58,748 nt of DNA from Kiritimatiellia bacterium (GCA_027858345.1 JAQICX010000002.1:1-58748); one strand, 5' to 3'. Shown: positions 44,079 through 54,534, counted from the stretch's first letter. Notes: generated by a model from the letters alone, not told the origin. Made by a program: numbers and translations.

Positions 44079-46757
44079 TTATTTCAGCACAATATAAAGT
44101 GCATCTTCAGGAAGCGTAATTATAACCTTATCGCCGGAATTCCTTACTTCCAGCTCTTTTACAGCCATTCCGTTGGCATCCAAGGCATATGCTTTAGACA
44201 CGTAAGCATTATTAATACTAATCATAGCTTTTGTCTTTTCAACATTCCAGATTGACTGACCTGTACTTATTATTTTAAATCCTTTGATTGAAGGTTTTCC
44301 TTTGCGTTGAATAGTGGTAGGAGTTTCACTGAATTCATATGGCCGGCAATAAGTTCCAACTTGAACTAAAATCTTTTTAGAAGAATTTATAGGTGCACCA
44401 TCCATTGAAACAACTGTAATTGTTGAATATTCATTATCGGACTTAATCATAACATCTGACAATTTTATAAGCCCCTCTTTTGCCAACCAACCTGAAGCTC
44501 CCTGTGCTTTAGGAGCATTTAGAGTGAACACACCTTTGCCATAGTTAAGCTTTAGTTGACCTGTAACACTTTCAACTGTCTGCGCAGAGCTATTAATATA
44601 TTTAGCCAAATCTGCAACAAAATTGTCTGTTTGATTTCCACCGTAAACAACCTCTACAGGTCCAACAAGGAATGCCAAAGGTGTCACAAGAGTATTATCG
44701 TTGGCACCACTGTTATCCATATCATCTCTGTTTGGATCATATGATTGACTTTCACTAATAAGAGGATTCTCTCTCTTCCACATGCTATCAAAAGTTCTAT
44801 GCTCAATAACAACAGGTTTTCCACGTTCGACATAACCTTGCCTGAACATTAGTGCAGCTGCAGGAAACTGACCCAATAACATTGGATTTCCAACGCTCCA
44901 TTTTCCAAAAGTTGAATCCCACTCTTCCTTGCCATGAGCAAACCAGAATAGAGAATCAACACCATTTAAAGAACTGTAAGCAGCAGTTAAGAGCGCTCCT
45001 TCTGATTGATATTTTTCAGGTGGAACCCATGTGCTTTCAGGAACAATCATTGCCTTACCCTTAACCTGCTTAAGAGCTACAGGCAGAGCACTCGGATTTA
45101 GCAAAACAGAACTATTTGCATATGTATCTCCAGGCATTATGAGATATCCACTTTTTGGTCCATCATGAGTTGTGGATTTATACTTGTTACAACCAATAAC
45201 CTCATTTGCATCATATGAATAACGCTCGCTGTCAAGCATTGTAACATCATCCGCTGTACGCCAGTTGCCTGCATTAATAATTTGCTTGCAGCCAAGTTCA
45301 TTTCTTAAATAATCTGACATGTTCTTATTGAAATCATACATCAGCTTTGTGTAAAACTCAAGCTGATCTGACTTGCGTTGCTCGAATCCAGGGTCATTAC
45401 GCTGTTGAGTCAACTCCCAAACTAATACAAGATCAAGCTTGCCGCTAGTAACGTCATCAGCTGGAAGGTTCTTCCCATTCCAAGCTTTATATGCCGCATC
45501 CAATGAACCATACTTCTTTTCAACAAATTTGCCAAACAACTTTTTCAAGTCTTCCCGCACCTGCCCTTTCACAGTCTGCATTGTATAGAAAAGCATACTG
45601 TCTTCATTCTGAAACTGAATAATTGCAACCGCAGGATCATCTTTCAAAGCAATTCCTGTATATGGATTTTTTGTTGTATAAAGCTCTTTGAGCCATCCTT
45701 TGTAAGCATTCTGTACTTTTGGATCCCAGAAAACGACTGCGGATAAATTTTTATTATCGATATGATCCAATCCCCAACTTGGTTTGTTATCGGTATGAGA
45801 GCCCCAGTAAGGTGAAAGACATGTGTATATTCCATTTGCCTTCATAGCTGCAACAAGCTTGAAACTATCATCAAGAGCTTGTTTGTTAACATCTTCAAGC
45901 TTAGTATCTTCTTTTATGGTATCAGTAGCAACATGTCCATGCCAGCGAACCATATTAATACCACGTTTTGCCAGCCAGTGACCATGTCTTGTCAAGCCTT
46001 CTAAATCTATTTTGCCCTGTGCATATGCATTCAAAGACCAAAAACGTATTGGTTTTGTACCATTAACAAAATCACCATTTTTATCAATAGAAATAAATGG
46101 ATCAGAATTCTTAATTGGAGTGTTCAAGTATGTTAAATCCAGCATTGATTTATCGCTGAATGCATCAAATTCAGGTTCAAATGCCCACATGCCTTCATCG
46201 GCTTCAGACGCACCACTACCAGGTCGTTTTTTACCACTGGGAGAAAATGGTGTTTGCGTCAAATAAAAGCAATCAAGACTACCAAAGTTATTGTTGTCAC
46301 TTGAAAACTTGAACTTTAGAGTGTTGGATCCCTGTTGCAAATCAACCTTACCAATCTTGACCCAGGCAATAAAACGCATATCAGGTTTGCCATCTGTTGC
46401 AATATTACGTTTATCCTTTTCCGTAGAAAAATCAATATTCTTCCATCCTGTTCCGCTCAAATCATATGAAGCCTTAGGATTCGCTACCGGATTCATTCTT
46501 GCCCAGAAGGTATAAGAACCTGATTCAACGGCATTAAACTTAAAAGTTGCTTCAGCGTTAGCACCCGCTGCAAAGTTAGAAAGGAAATCATCACCAGAAA
46601 GCTCTCCTTTTTTAACAGCTCCTGAGTACCAGTTATGAGGCTTCATAGTAGAACTAGCGGCATCCTCTCCTTCAACCCAAATGTCTTCACCTGCAAAAAC
46701 AGACATACACATTGAAACCAGTACCACACTCAACATACATTTAAGCATCTTTGACAT
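44079..46757 (-). CDS. Large exported glycoside hydrolase-like protein with N-terminal lectin-like domain
   Basis: ~892 aa from the third in-frame ATG (46757), which has an AAGGGG site 6 bp upstream; the track's start adds a non-credible 29-aa leader. Signal peptide MLKCMLSVVLVSMCMSVFAG. Residues ~28-190 form a beta-sandwich (IWVEGEDAASS, SGSYTFWARMNP) like carbohydrate-binding jelly rolls. The TIM barrel spans ~240-660: WLAKRGINMVRWHGH, AIIQFQNEDSM (acid/base Glu after Asn, clan GH-A style) and AMIVPESTWVPP (nucleophile candidate). C-terminal beta domain ends ITLPEDALYIVL. Substrate unknown; near uxaBA it may act on uronic-acid or pectic glycans, by inference only. Confidence 0.6.
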   Translation of the reverse strand: MSKMLKCMLSVVLVSMCMSVFAGEDIWVEGEDAASSTMKPHNWYSGAVKKGELSGDDFLSNFAAGANAEATFKFNAVESGSYTFWARMNPVANPKASYDLSGTGWKNIDFSTEKDKRNIATDGKPDMRFIAWVKIGKVDLQQGSNTLKFKFSSDNNNFGSLDCFYLTQTPFSPSGKKRPGSGASEADEGMWAFEPEFDAFSDKSMLDLTYLNTPIKNSDPFISIDKNGDFVNGTKPIRFWSLNAYAQGKIDLEGLTRHGHWLAKRGINMVRWHGHVATDTIKEDTKLEDVNKQALDDSFKLVAAMKANGIYTCLSPYWGSHTDNKPSWGLDHIDNKNLSAVVFWDPKVQNAYKGWLKELYTTKNPYTGIALKDDPAVAIIQFQNEDSMLFYTMQTVKGQVREDLKKLFGKFVEKKYGSLDAAYKAWNGKNLPADDVTSGKLDLVLVWELTQQRNDPGFEQRKSDQLEFYTKLMYDFNKNMSDYLRNELGCKQIINAGNWRTADDVTMLDSERYSYDANEVIGCNKYKSTTHDGPKSGYLIMPGDTYANSSVLLNPSALPVALKQVKGKAMIVPESTWVPPEKYQSEGALLTAAYSSLNGVDSLFWFAHGKEEWDSTFGKWSVGNPMLLGQFPAAALMFRQGYVERGKPVVIEHRTFDSMWKRENPLISESQSYDPNRDDMDNSGANDNTLVTPLAFLVGPVEVVYGGNQTDNFVADLAKYINSSAQTVESVTGQLKLNYGKGVFTLNAPKAQGASGWLAKEGLIKLSDVMIKSDNEYSTITVVSMDGAPINSSKKILVQVGTYCRPYEFSETPTTIQRKGKPSIKGFKIISTGQSIWNVEKTKAMISINNAYVSKAYALDANGMAVKELEVRNSGDKVIITLPEDALYIVLK

Positions 46758-46892
46758 CGTCATCCCCTTTCTTTTGTAGTTTTTAGTATTACACACGTAA
46801 TCAAAAATTTTCAAGAGGATAATACCTTTGCAAAAAAAAATCAACGCTAAAATCTAAATTTCATATTATATCTCATTTTTACGAGAAATCAT

Positions 46893-47182
46893 CTCAATTT
46901 TTCAGTTGGAGAATGAAACATCTGTTTGAGCCAACAAAATTAACAGAAAATACATTGTTTTATCACCAAATGGGTGATAAAAACAGAAAATATGTGTAAA
47001 GGCTTAATATTCAATAAATTATGTCCAATACGACCCCTCCGCCTTCGGCACCTCCCCTTCAAGGGGAGGAGTGGGTGAGTTGTTGTGTAAACCGTTTGAA
47101 TTGCAAGTTTTACAACTGCTCCCGCTTTTAGGGGAGCTGTCATGCGTGCATGACTGAGGGGTACTCAACCGAAAAATCAAGG
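46893..47182. mobile_element. MITE family A copy with extra insert
   Basis: CTCAATTTTTCAGTTGG (46893-46909) and CAACCGAAAAATCAAGG (47166-47182). Interior: CATCTGTTTGAGCCAACAAAAT, ATCACCAAATGGGTGATAAA (short hairpin), then a CCTCCCCTTCAAGGGGAGG block foreign to other copies. Flanks AAATCAT and AAACAAT match at only five of seven positions, perhaps a decayed duplication. Confidence 0.65.
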
Positions 47183-47208
47183 AAACAATCAATATGATTT
47201 GATACAAA

Positions 47209-47237
47209 TTGACATATCAACAATAATATAATAGACT
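47209..47237 (+). promoter_or_regulatory. rsmB promoter TTGACA-N17-TAGACT
   Basis: TTGACA (47209-47214), 17 bp, TAGACT (47232-47237), 26 bp upstream of the rsmB start. Confidence 0.75.
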
Positions 47238-47263
47238 ACCGAAAATAATAATTAAGGAAAAGA

Positions 47264-48511
47264 ATGAACGATCGCGAAATAGCATATAATATAGTTTTGA
47301 AAATGATACAGACATCTGGCTTCCCTGAAAAAGAGATGACAAAAGTGAATGCATCACCGTTTGTAAGAGAACTGGTATTGGGAACAGCAAGACAACTTGG
47401 AACACTACGTTGGATCATTGGCAAACTGGTTGAAGAACCTCCAGCACCATCAATGGAAGCCCTTATGCTAACAGGACTATACCAGATATTTTTCATGCGA
47501 AAATCAGAAGACTACGCTGTAGTTAACGAAACCGTAAACATTTTAGAGGGCAAGGGTGCATCAAAAAATCAAAAAGGTTTTATGAATGGCGTACTGAGAA
47601 ACGCAGTAAGAAGAAGAACGTTTATTGAGATAGACCTTCAAAAACAACCAATACATATTAAATATTCACATCCAGACATTTTAATTACTCGTTGGCTGAA
47701 AGCATTTGGTGAAAGAAACACAATCAATCTCTGCACATGGAACAACACGCCTTCGTTTACAATCATTCACCCTGCACTGCATAAAATTTCAATGGAAGAT
47801 TTCAAGAAAAGCCTTGATGAAGTCGATATCAAATATACAGAGCATCCTACTTTTGGTGATGAATTTCTAATTCTACAAAGAGGCATATCTGTCACAAAAC
47901 TTCCAGGTTTTGAAGAAGGTATGTTCTCCGTTCAGGATCCCGCAACAGTTAACGCAGTTAGAATGCTTGATATTCATGAAAATGATGTCATTCTTGATGC
48001 ATGTGCAGCGCCAGGGGGCAAAACAATACTTATTGCTGAATTGCTGAACGGAACCGGCAGCGTAATTGCCTCTGATATATATGAGGATCGCTTAATACCA
48101 CTGAGACAAAACATTGACAGAATGAATCTGACAAATGTCAGACTCGCTCAAGCCGATGCTGCCCGCGACAATCTTGCTCAAATTAACGAGGGAAATCTCT
48201 TTGATAAAATTCTTTTGGATGTTCCTTGCTCAAACACTGGCGTAATTAGAAGACGCCCCGATGCCAGATGGAACTTTACAAACAACAAACTTAAAAAACT
48301 TGTCAACCTTCAAGGACATATTCTTAAGAATGCACTGACTTATCTTAAACCAGGCGGACTTCTTGTCTACAGCACATGCAGTATAGAATCCGAAGAAAAC
48401 GAGGGTCATCTAAAAAGACTTGATGGCGTTGAGATTATGTCCACCAAATCAACACTTCCTTTTAAAGACAAGATCGATGGCTCCTTCACCGCTCTCATCA
48501 AAAAACTATAG
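47264..48511 (+). CDS. rsmB: 16S rRNA (cytosine-967-C5) methyltransferase RsmB
   Basis: 415 aa: an N-terminal NusB-like helical domain (ends ~residue 130) and a RsmB/NOP2 methyltransferase domain. Motifs: LDACAAPGGKTILIAEL (SAM motif I), LDVPCSNTGVIRRRPD (motif IV with one catalytic Cys) and VYSTCSIESEENE (motif VI with the second Cys), GFEEGMFSVQDPAT before them. Modifies 16S rRNA during small-subunit assembly. AAGGAAAAGA ribosome site before the ATG. Slightly short but complete. Confidence 0.92.
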   Translation: MNDREIAYNIVLKMIQTSGFPEKEMTKVNASPFVRELVLGTARQLGTLRWIIGKLVEEPPAPSMEALMLTGLYQIFFMRKSEDYAVVNETVNILEGKGASKNQKGFMNGVLRNAVRRRTFIEIDLQKQPIHIKYSHPDILITRWLKAFGERNTINLCTWNNTPSFTIIHPALHKISMEDFKKSLDEVDIKYTEHPTFGDEFLILQRGISVTKLPGFEEGMFSVQDPATVNAVRMLDIHENDVILDACAAPGGKTILIAELLNGTGSVIASDIYEDRLIPLRQNIDRMNLTNVRLAQADAARDNLAQINEGNLFDKILLDVPCSNTGVIRRRPDARWNFTNNKLKKLVNLQGHILKNALTYLKPGGLLVYSTCSIESEENEGHLKRLDGVEIMSTKSTLPFKDKIDGSFTALIKKL

Positions 48512-49097
48512 TTTACACTTAACCTTCCCTTCTTCGGCGGGGGTGTTGGCGTTTTGACTCTTGCAACGAGGATCGTTGCATTACCTTGGCAGCACACTCA
48601 AGCTTGCGAGAGCGGCTGGAGCTTGCGACAACAATAATCCCGCAGTGCGGGAGAATGACCTATCTTCCAGATTGTAGGCATTTTTCACACTGCAAGCTGG
48701 AAGCTTACGTTACCCATTTCTTTGCTCCTTATAACATGGGTGCAGGCTCAGCCTGCTAGCACAATCTTCCAGATTGTAGGTGTTTTTAACCTTCCCGAGC
48801 CGGGGCGACTCGGCTACAGGGCTGTTCTCCAAATCAAGGTTAATTTGCATATTCCACCCTGTAGCCGCATCCCATGGGCGCGGAAAATGTTGCCAGAACT
48901 CATCCGCCTCCGCACCGAGAGCTATACAAGACAGACCTTTTAGCACTGCGTCGTGCATAGCCGCAGGCGACACATGATTTACTATCATCCATTTACTCTT
49001 TGAACTTACCTTTATCTTAATTTGTATTAATCTTTATCTTAATTCAGTGGTGTTTGAAGCGTTTTTCGAGAAAAATACTTTTTTTCAGAAAAAATGG
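48512..49097. repeat. Repeat-rich intergenic region
   Basis: ATCTTCCAGATTGTAGGCAT and ATCTTCCAGATTGTAGGTGT (48663, 48765) form a direct repeat. CCGGGGCGACTCGGCTACAGG...CACCCTGTAGCCGC (48794-48883) is a reverse CTACAG/CTGTAG unit. CCCGCAGTGCGGG is a small hairpin. The three short ORFs over it are repeat-derived. Confidence 0.6.
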
Positions 49098-49126
49098 TTG
49101 CAATTATTCACAATAAAACGTAGAAT
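49098..49126 (+). promoter_or_regulatory. tRNA-Phe promoter TTGCAA-N17-TAGAAT
   Basis: TTGCAA (49098-49103), 17 bp, TAGAAT (49121-49126), 27 bp before tRNA-Phe. Confidence 0.75.
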
Positions 49127-49153
49127 TCCACGCATTGTTAATTAAGACAAGAA

Positions 49154-49229
49154 GGCGAGATAGCTCAGTCGGTAGAGCAGAGGATTGAAAATCCTCGTGT
49201 CCCCAGTTCGATTCTGGGTCTCGCCACCA
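49154..49229 (+). tRNA. tRNA-Phe (anticodon GAA)
   Basis: 76 nt. Acceptor GGCGAGA/TCTCGCC, D arm GCTCAGTCGGTAGAGC, anticodon stem GAGGA/TCCTC with loop TTGAAAA (anticodon GAA), T arm CCCAG-TTCGATT-CTGGG, encoded CCA. Confidence 0.95.
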
Positions 49230-49394
49230 CTTCCCCCAACACCCCATTTTCAGACATCCAGACTTTGTCCAAATATTTGATTAATGTTAGCCACTGATCA
49301 ACACGGATTTTCACGGATAAAGAATGATGAACATGATTGTCACCACGACCTTGTCTTGTGTAAGCAAAAAAGGGTGTATTATCCTTAAAGACCA

Positions 49395-49433
49395 GTACTA
49401 AAACCCTTCAACTTCTTGCTTTTTTTGATCGAT
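49395..49433. repeat. 40-bp dispersed repeat, inverted diverged copy
   Basis: GTACTAAAACCCTTCAACTT onward is the reverse complement of the 11490/56661 block, with a few mismatches. A CGGATTTTCACGGATAAAGA unit lies ~85 bp before it. Confidence 0.6.
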
Positions 49434-49451
49434 ATATTATTTTACTATAAA

Positions 49452-49474
49452 TAACCCCGTATTGCATACGGGGC
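49452..49474. other. Hairpin CCCCGTAT-TGC-ATACGGGG
   Basis: A perfect 8-bp stem with 3-nt loop and no T tract after it, downstream of tRNA-Phe; could stop transcription weakly or be a repeat remnant. Confidence 0.45.
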
Positions 49475-49539
49475 TACTCAAATCAAACCATTCCGTGGTT
49501 TTATAAAGACTGCAAAAGTGTCCTAATCTTTAATTTTCC

Positions 49540-49673
49540 TTAGTTTTTCAGTCGGACAAAAAAACATATATTTTAGTCAATAAAATCAGGGAATGAATCT
49601 TAAATTGGCCCGTTTTTGGGTGACAAACTCACACAATAATTTCTTATAACTACGTTCAACCAAAAAATTAAGG
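49540..49673. mobile_element. MITE family A, short internally deleted copy
   Basis: CCTTAGTTTTTCAGTCG (49540-49556) and CAACCAAAAAATTAAGG (49657-49673). Interior retains TTTTAGTCAATAAAATCAGG and GGGTGACAAAC blocks only. 134 bp. Right flank is the AATCATT heptamer shared with the next copy. Confidence 0.65.
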
Positions 49674-49680
49674 AATCATT

Positions 49681-49917
49681 GCCTTGTTTTCTCGAGTGGA
49701 GGTAAATATGTGCGGCTGAACTAGTAAAGATAAGGTTCTAATTGCCAATTCTAAAGGTTCTGGGTGATAAACATGAAATATATGTTTTCGACGGTCAGCG
49801 CCCGCCGCTACAGTATGAAATGTGCAGTTTAACGGTTGATTGCAAAATTAATGGCTGTAGCGACGGGCGTTGACCGACGGATATGCGTTATGCAATGACT
49901 TAACCGAAAAATCAAGC
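49681..49917. mobile_element. MITE family A copy, flanked by 7-bp direct repeat AATCATT
   Basis: Left end CCTTGTTTTCTCGAGTGG (degenerate) and right end TTAACCGAAAAATCAAGC. AATCATT flanks it at 49674-49680 and 49918-49924. Interior: ATATGTGCGGCTGAACTAG, GGTGATAAA, then the CTACAG/CTGTAG unit (49778-49890). It inserted one heptamer downstream of another copy. Confidence 0.7.
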
Positions 49918-49944
49918 AATCATTGGTGTACACACGAAATCTAA

Positions 49945-49973
49945 TTGACGATAGACTTTTAGAGTGTTAGACT
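49945..49973 (+). promoter_or_regulatory. arnB promoter TTGACG-N17-TAGACT
   Basis: TTGACG (49945-49950), 17 bp, TAGACT (49968-49973), 37 bp before the arnB ATG and just beyond the MITE. Confidence 0.7.
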
Positions 49974-50009
49974 ACAGGCAAAATTAATTTCTAATTAGGA
50001 GCAATATAA

Positions 50010-51155
50010 ATGACCAGAGATTTCATCCCATTTTCAAAACCGTCCATATCAGAAGAAGCAATCAATGCAGTTGCCGAAGTTCTGCGTTCAGGCTGGATAA
50101 CAACCGGTCCAAACTGTGCAAGATTTGAAGAAGACATCTGCAGATATACAGGAGCCAAGAATGCAATTGCGCTTTCGTCTGCAACAGCAGGAATGCATAT
50201 TGCATTGAAGGCTCTGAATATAGGTCCAGGTGACGAAGTGATCACACCATCCATGACATGGGTATCAACCGTAAATCTTATTGAGCTGGCTGGCGCTACA
50301 CCCGTTTTTTGTGATGTGAACAAAGACACTCTTATGGTAGAAGCCAAAGACATAGAACCACTGATAACAGAAAAGACAAAGCTTATAATTCCCGTCCACT
50401 ATGCAGGAGCTCCTGTTGATCTTGATAAGATACGCAGACTGGCAAAAAAACATAAGATTAAAATCATTGAAGATGCTGCCCATGCAATAGGCACAGAATA
50501 CAAAGGAGAAGCGATTGGCAGACACGGAACAGCAATTTTTTCATTTCATCCAATCAAGAACATCACCACTTGCGAGGGTGGTGTCATTGTAACTGATGAT
50601 GACGAGCTTGCAACACAGTTGAAACAGCTGAAGTTCCACGGACTTGGTGTAGACGCTTTTGATCGTGAAACGCAAGGCAGAGCACCTCAGGCAGAGGTTC
50701 TGACCCCAGGATACAAATATAACATGACAGATGTATCCGCTGTCATTGGCATACACCAGCTTGCGAAACTGGATAAGTTCAACAGCAAAAGACGCAATCT
50801 TTCAAAGCACTACAACAAATTACTTAAAGATATTCCAGGAATAATACCTTTAGAACATCCTAAATATGACCATAAACATGCAACGCATCTGTACATCGTC
50901 AGAGTTGACGACAATATTACCGGAGTTGAGCGCAACACATTTATGGAAGAACTAAAAAAGGTTGGCGTTGGAACTGGATTACATTTCAAGGCAGTACACC
51001 TGCATAAGTATTACAGAGAAAACAGTACGACACAACGTGGAGACCTTCCAAAAACTGAATGGAATTCTGACAGGATCTGCTCTCTACCTCTATTTCCAGA
51101 CATGACATTGGATGACATAGACTATATTGTTGACAAAATCAGACAAATAATATAG
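50010..51155 (+). CDS. arnB: UDP-4-amino-4-deoxy-L-arabinose aminotransferase
   Basis: 381-aa PLP-dependent DegT/DnrJ/EryC1 family enzyme, very close in length to E. coli Arn[28 protein letters not shown] and [14 protein letters not shown] are ArnB-like; [15 protein letters not shown] contains the PLP lysine; [19 protein letters not shown] is the family's substrate loop. It transaminates UDP-Ara4O to UDP-Ara4N in the cytoplasm. First gene of an arnB-arnC-arnA order, with its own promoter, behind two MITEs. Confidence 0.9.
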   Translation: MTRDFIPFSKPSISEEAINAVAEVLRSGWITTGPNCARFEEDICRYTGAKNAIALSSATAGMHIALKALNIGPGDEVITPSMTWVSTVNLIELAGATPVFCDVNKDTLMVEAKDIEPLITEKTKLIIPVHYAGAPVDLDKIRRLAKKHKIKIIEDAAHAIGTEYKGEAIGRHGTAIFSFHPIKNITTCEGGVIVTDDDELATQLKQLKFHGLGVDAFDRETQGRAPQAEVLTPGYKYNMTDVSAVIGIHQLAKLDKFNSKRRNLSKHYNKLLKDIPGIIPLEHPKYDHKHATHLYIVRVDDNITGVERNTFMEELKKVGVGTGLHFKAVHLHKYYRENSTTQRGDLPKTEWNSDRICSLPLFPDMTLDDIDYIVDKIRQII

Positions 51156-51306
51156 TATCAGCCAATTAATTCTTATTTACCTGGATTATTAGTAAACTTT
51201 GTAGCGAAATAGCGTAGAGTGCTTAAAATCAATGAGATAGTGTAGAATAACAGATGTAGGTTTATAAACATAAATCAAATTTGTTATTCAAACTAATTCT
51301 TTGAAT

Positions 51307-51335
51307 TTGAGTGCAATACACTGTTGCAGTAGATT
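51307..51335 (+). promoter_or_regulatory. Possible arnC promoter TTGAGT-N17-TAGATT
   Basis: TTGAGT (51307-51312), 17 bp, TAGATT (51330-51335). An ATTCAAA...TTTGAAT inverted repeat (7-bp arms) overlaps its upstream side and could be a regulator site. Confidence 0.4.
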
Positions 51336-51381
51336 TTTATGAATAATTCAGGTTAGCAACCCCTAATGTAATGGAAACAAT

Positions 51382-52329
51382 ATGACAGAAACTTTATCAG
51401 TTGTAATACCTGTTTTTAATGAAGAAGATAATCTTGATGAACTTATTAAAAGAACGCTGGCTGCATGTGACAAAACAGAGATACAATATGAGATTATTCT
51501 TGTTGACGATGGAAGCAAAGACAAATCTGTTGCTATCCTTGAAAAAGCATCAAATGAATTCCCTACAAAAGTCATTTCCGTTCTCCTAAACAGAAACTAT
51601 GGACAGCATGCAGCCGTTATGGCAGGACTGGAAGCTTCAAAAGGTTCAATTGTTGTTACTTTGGATGCAGATTTACAAAATCCTCCAGAAGAGATACCAA
51701 ACCTGGTGAATGAGGTTATCGAAAAAGGCGTGGATGTTGTAGGAACAATCAGAGAGAATCGTCAAGACTCAATTTTTAGAAAGCTTCCATCAGCAATGAT
51801 TAACAAAGCAGTTCAGAAAGCAACCGGTGTTGCAATGAGCGACTATGGTTGCATGCTCAGAGCCTACAGAAGAAACATTGTTGACGCAATGCTTCAATGT
51901 CATGAGAGAAGCACATTCATCCCAATTCTTGCCAACTCATTTGCAGCAAAAACAAGCGAAATCAAAGTTGCTCATGCAGAGAGAAGTGCTGGCGATTCAA
52001 AATATAACTTTATTAAACTAATTGCATTGCAGTTTGATTTGGTAACATGCATGACCACATTCCCTATCCGAATGCTAACATACATTGGAACATTCATTGC
52101 AATGCTTGGAACTCTATTTGGTGTTCTAATTATCATTTTAAGACTAATCCATGGAGCCGCATGGGCAGCAGAAGGTGTCTTCACACTATTTGCTATTCTA
52201 TTTATATTTGTCGGGTTACAATTCTTAGCAATGGGCTTGCTTGGGGAATATATTGGAAGAATCTATGAAGATGTCCGTGCAAGACCAAGATATTTCATAA
52301 GAGAAATAAAGGGAAAGACAACACTTTAA
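51382..52329 (+). CDS. arnC: Undecaprenyl-phosphate 4-deoxy-4-formamido-L-arabinose transferase
   Basis: 315-aa GT2 enzyme. [16 protein letters not shown] is the nucleotide-sugar entry, [15 protein letters not shown] and [13 protein letters not shown] (DxD) the catalytic core, and [11 protein letters not shown] the acceptor region. Two C-terminal membrane helices ([16 protein letters not shown] and [19 protein letters not shown]) anchor it, as in ArnC. It moves Ara4FN onto undecaprenyl phosphate. 226 bp after arnB. Confidence 0.88.
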   Translation: MTETLSVVIPVFNEEDNLDELIKRTLAACDKTEIQYEIILVDDGSKDKSVAILEKASNEFPTKVISVLLNRNYGQHAAVMAGLEASKGSIVVTLDADLQNPPEEIPNLVNEVIEKGVDVVGTIRENRQDSIFRKLPSAMINKAVQKATGVAMSDYGCMLRAYRRNIVDAMLQCHERSTFIPILANSFAAKTSEIKVAHAERSAGDSKYNFIKLIALQFDLVTCMTTFPIRMLTYIGTFIAMLGTLFGVLIIILRLIHGAAWAAEGVFTLFAILFIFVGLQFLAMGLLGEYIGRIYEDVRARPRYFIREIKGKTTL

Positions 52330-52539
52330 AAGCTGGCTGACGCCAGCAGGTTAAGGTTAAGACTAAGGTTAAGGTCAAGGGCGAAAAAACGACCAAATCT
52401 TAACGAGTTTTAGTCCAGAGTCCTGAGTCCTGAGTCCTAGACGTGAAGATCCGTGTGAATCCGTGGCTAAAAACAGATTTGAAAAACAATTTAAGAAGAT
52501 TACACAAAATTAAAAATAAGAAATGACATAAGGAAAACA
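52330..52539. repeat. Spacer with stop-adjacent hairpin and tandem words
   Basis: GCTGGCTGACGCCAGC directly after the arnC stop, then TTAAGGTTAAGACTAAGGTTAAGG and a GAGTCCTGAGTCCTGAGTCC run, then an inverted CGTGTGAATCCGTGGCTAAA unit (52449). Confidence 0.45.
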
Positions 52540-54534
52540 ATGAAAACTATAGTTTTTGCATATAATAACATTGGTTGCGTCGGCATTCAGTCACTAATTG
52601 AAAATGGATACGACATTCAAGCCGTCTTCACGCACACAGACTCTGCAAATGAAAACATCTGGTTTGAATCAGTTGCACAGGTTGCAGCAGCAAACAACAT
52701 ACCAGTATACGCTCCAGAAGATGCCAACCATCCAATATGGGTGCAGAAGATAAAAGAACTTGCACCAGACGTAATATTCTCATTTTACTACAGAAACATT
52801 CTCAAGCAGGACATCCTAGATATACCAACAGCAGGCGCATACAACCTGCACGGATCTCTACTACCAAAATATCGTGGTCGTTGTCCAATCAACTGGGTGC
52901 TTGTTAATGGAGAATCAGAAACAGGTGTTACACTTCACCACATGACAGCAAGACCAGACGACGGCGATATCGTTGCACAAAAAACAATTGCAATCGAAGA
53001 TGCTGACAATGCAAAATCTCTAAGTCTAAAAGCAACATGTGCAGCAAAAGAATTACTAAAAGAAATTTTACCTAAGATTGCAGATGGCACTGCACCAAAA
53101 ATGGCTCAAGATAGCTCAAAAGCATCATACTTTGGTGGCAGAAAACCAAAGGATGGCGAAATTAATTGGAACGATTCTGCTACAAAAATCAGAAACTTGG
53201 TTCGAGCTGTGACTCTTCCATGGCCAGGTGCATACACATTTATCGGTACCAACAAATGTTTTTTCTGGGATGTTGATGTTGTTGCAGATAACGAAGGCAA
53301 AACAGCTGGAACCGTTTTGAGTGCAGAGCCTTTAACCATTGCATGCGGTAAAGGAGCAATAAAAGTAAACTTTGCTCAATCAGAAACTGGCGTATATTCT
53401 ACCGGCAATCAATTTGCACAACAAATGAGTATCGTTGAAAATATGAAGTTCACATCTGACACATCAAAACTTAAAGAGAAAAATCGCAAGAAATCAGTTT
53501 TGATTCTTGGTGTTAACGGTTTTATCGGCAACGCACTTAGCGAAAGACTTCTTGCAAGCGGCAAATTTGAAGTTCATGGCATGGACTTACGTTCAAACAA
53601 CATAACCTCCCTACTTGATAGACCAGACTTCCATTTCTTTGAAGGTGACATCTCCATTCACAGAGAGTGGATTGAATATCATGTAAGAAAATGTGACATA
53701 ATTCTTCCTCTTGTTGCAATTGCCACACCAATTGAGTATACAAGAAATCCACTTAGAGTTTTTGCACTGGATTTTGAAGAAAATTTGAGAATTGTTCGCT
53801 ATTGCGCAAAATATAACAAACGAATTGTATTCCCATCAACATCTGAAGTTTATGGGCAATGTCCAGATGACGAATTTGATGAAGATCATTCTCAGTTAGT
53901 TACTGGACCAATCAGCAAGCAACGTTGGATCTATTCATGCAGCAAGCAGCTGCTTGACAGAGTTATTTGGGCATATGGAACAAAAGAAAATTTACCTTTC
54001 ACACTATTCAGACCATTCAACTGGATGGGACCAAAGCTTGACTCTCTTACATCAGCACGAATCGGCAGCTCAAGAGCAATCACACAGCTGATTCTTAATC
54101 TTGTTGAAGGTACACCAATCCAACTTATTGATGGTGGCGAACAAAAACGCTGCTTTACAGATGTTACAGACGGTATTGAATGTCTATACAGAATCATTGA
54201 AGACAAAGACAATGTATGTAACGGCAAAATTTTCAACATTGGTAATCCTGTTAATGAAGCAAGTATCAAAGAACTGGCAAATATGTTGCTTGATAAATTT
54301 GAAAAACATCCTTTGCGTTCAAAATTCCCTCCGTTTGCCGGCTGTGTGGAAAAAGAGAGCAAAGCGTACTACGGAAGTGGTTATCAGGATGTTCAGCATA
54401 GAAAACCAAGCATCAAAAATGCTCAGAAATATCTGAACTGGACTCCAAAACTTACAACTGAAGAATCTGTTGAAGAGACTCTTGACTACTTCCTTAAAGA
54501 AGCTGTTGAATCACACGAGTTTGAAACAAAATAG
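52540..54534 (+). CDS. arnA: Bifunctional UDP-glucuronate decarboxylase / UDP-Ara4N formyltransferase
   Basis: 664 aa, the size of E. coli ArnA. N-terminal formyltransferase (~1-300) with [15 protein letters not shown] (catalytic N and H) and [12 protein letters not shown] (Asp). C-terminal SDR decarboxylase (~320-660) with [15 protein letters not shown] (NAD-binding GxxGxxG), FPSTSEVYG (Ser/Glu catalytic pair) and [13 protein letters not shown] (YxxxK). It makes UDP-Ara4O and later formylates UDP-Ara4N. AAGGAAAACA ribosome site. arnD, arnT, arnE and arnF are not found downstream. Confidence 0.92.
   Translation: MKTIVFAYNNIGCVGIQSLIENGYDIQAVFTHTDSANENIWFESVAQVAAANNIPVYAPEDANHPIWVQKIKELAPDVIFSFYYRNILKQDILDIPTAGAYNLHGSLLPKYRGRCPINWVLVNGESETGVTLHHMTARPDDGDIVAQKTIAIEDADNAKSLSLKATCAAKELLKEILPKIADGTAPKMAQDSSKASYFGGRKPKDGEINWNDSATKIRNLVRAVTLPWPGAYTFIGTNKCFFWDVDVVADNEGKTAGTVLSAEPLTIACGKGAIKVNFAQSETGVYSTGNQFAQQMSIVENMKFTSDTSKLKEKNRKKSVLILGVNGFIGNALSERLLASGKFEVHGMDLRSNNITSLLDRPDFHFFEGDISIHREWIEYHVRKCDIILPLVAIATPIEYTRNPLRVFALDFEENLRIVRYCAKYNKRIVFPSTSEVYGQCPDDEFDEDHSQLVTGPISKQRWIYSCSKQLLDRVIWAYGTKENLPFTLFRPFNWMGPKLDSLTSARIGSSRAITQLILNLVEGTPIQLIDGGEQKRCFTDVTDGIECLYRIIEDKDNVCNGKIFNIGNPVNEASIKELANMLLDKFEKHPLRSKFPPFAGCVEKESKAYYGSGYQDVQHRKPSIKNAQKYLNWTPKLTTEESVEETLDYFLKEAVESHEFETK

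Noticed and set aside
51156-51381. Riboswitch upstream of arnC
   Set aside because: Only a 7-bp inverted repeat and a weak promoter are visible; no conserved aptamer core recognised.
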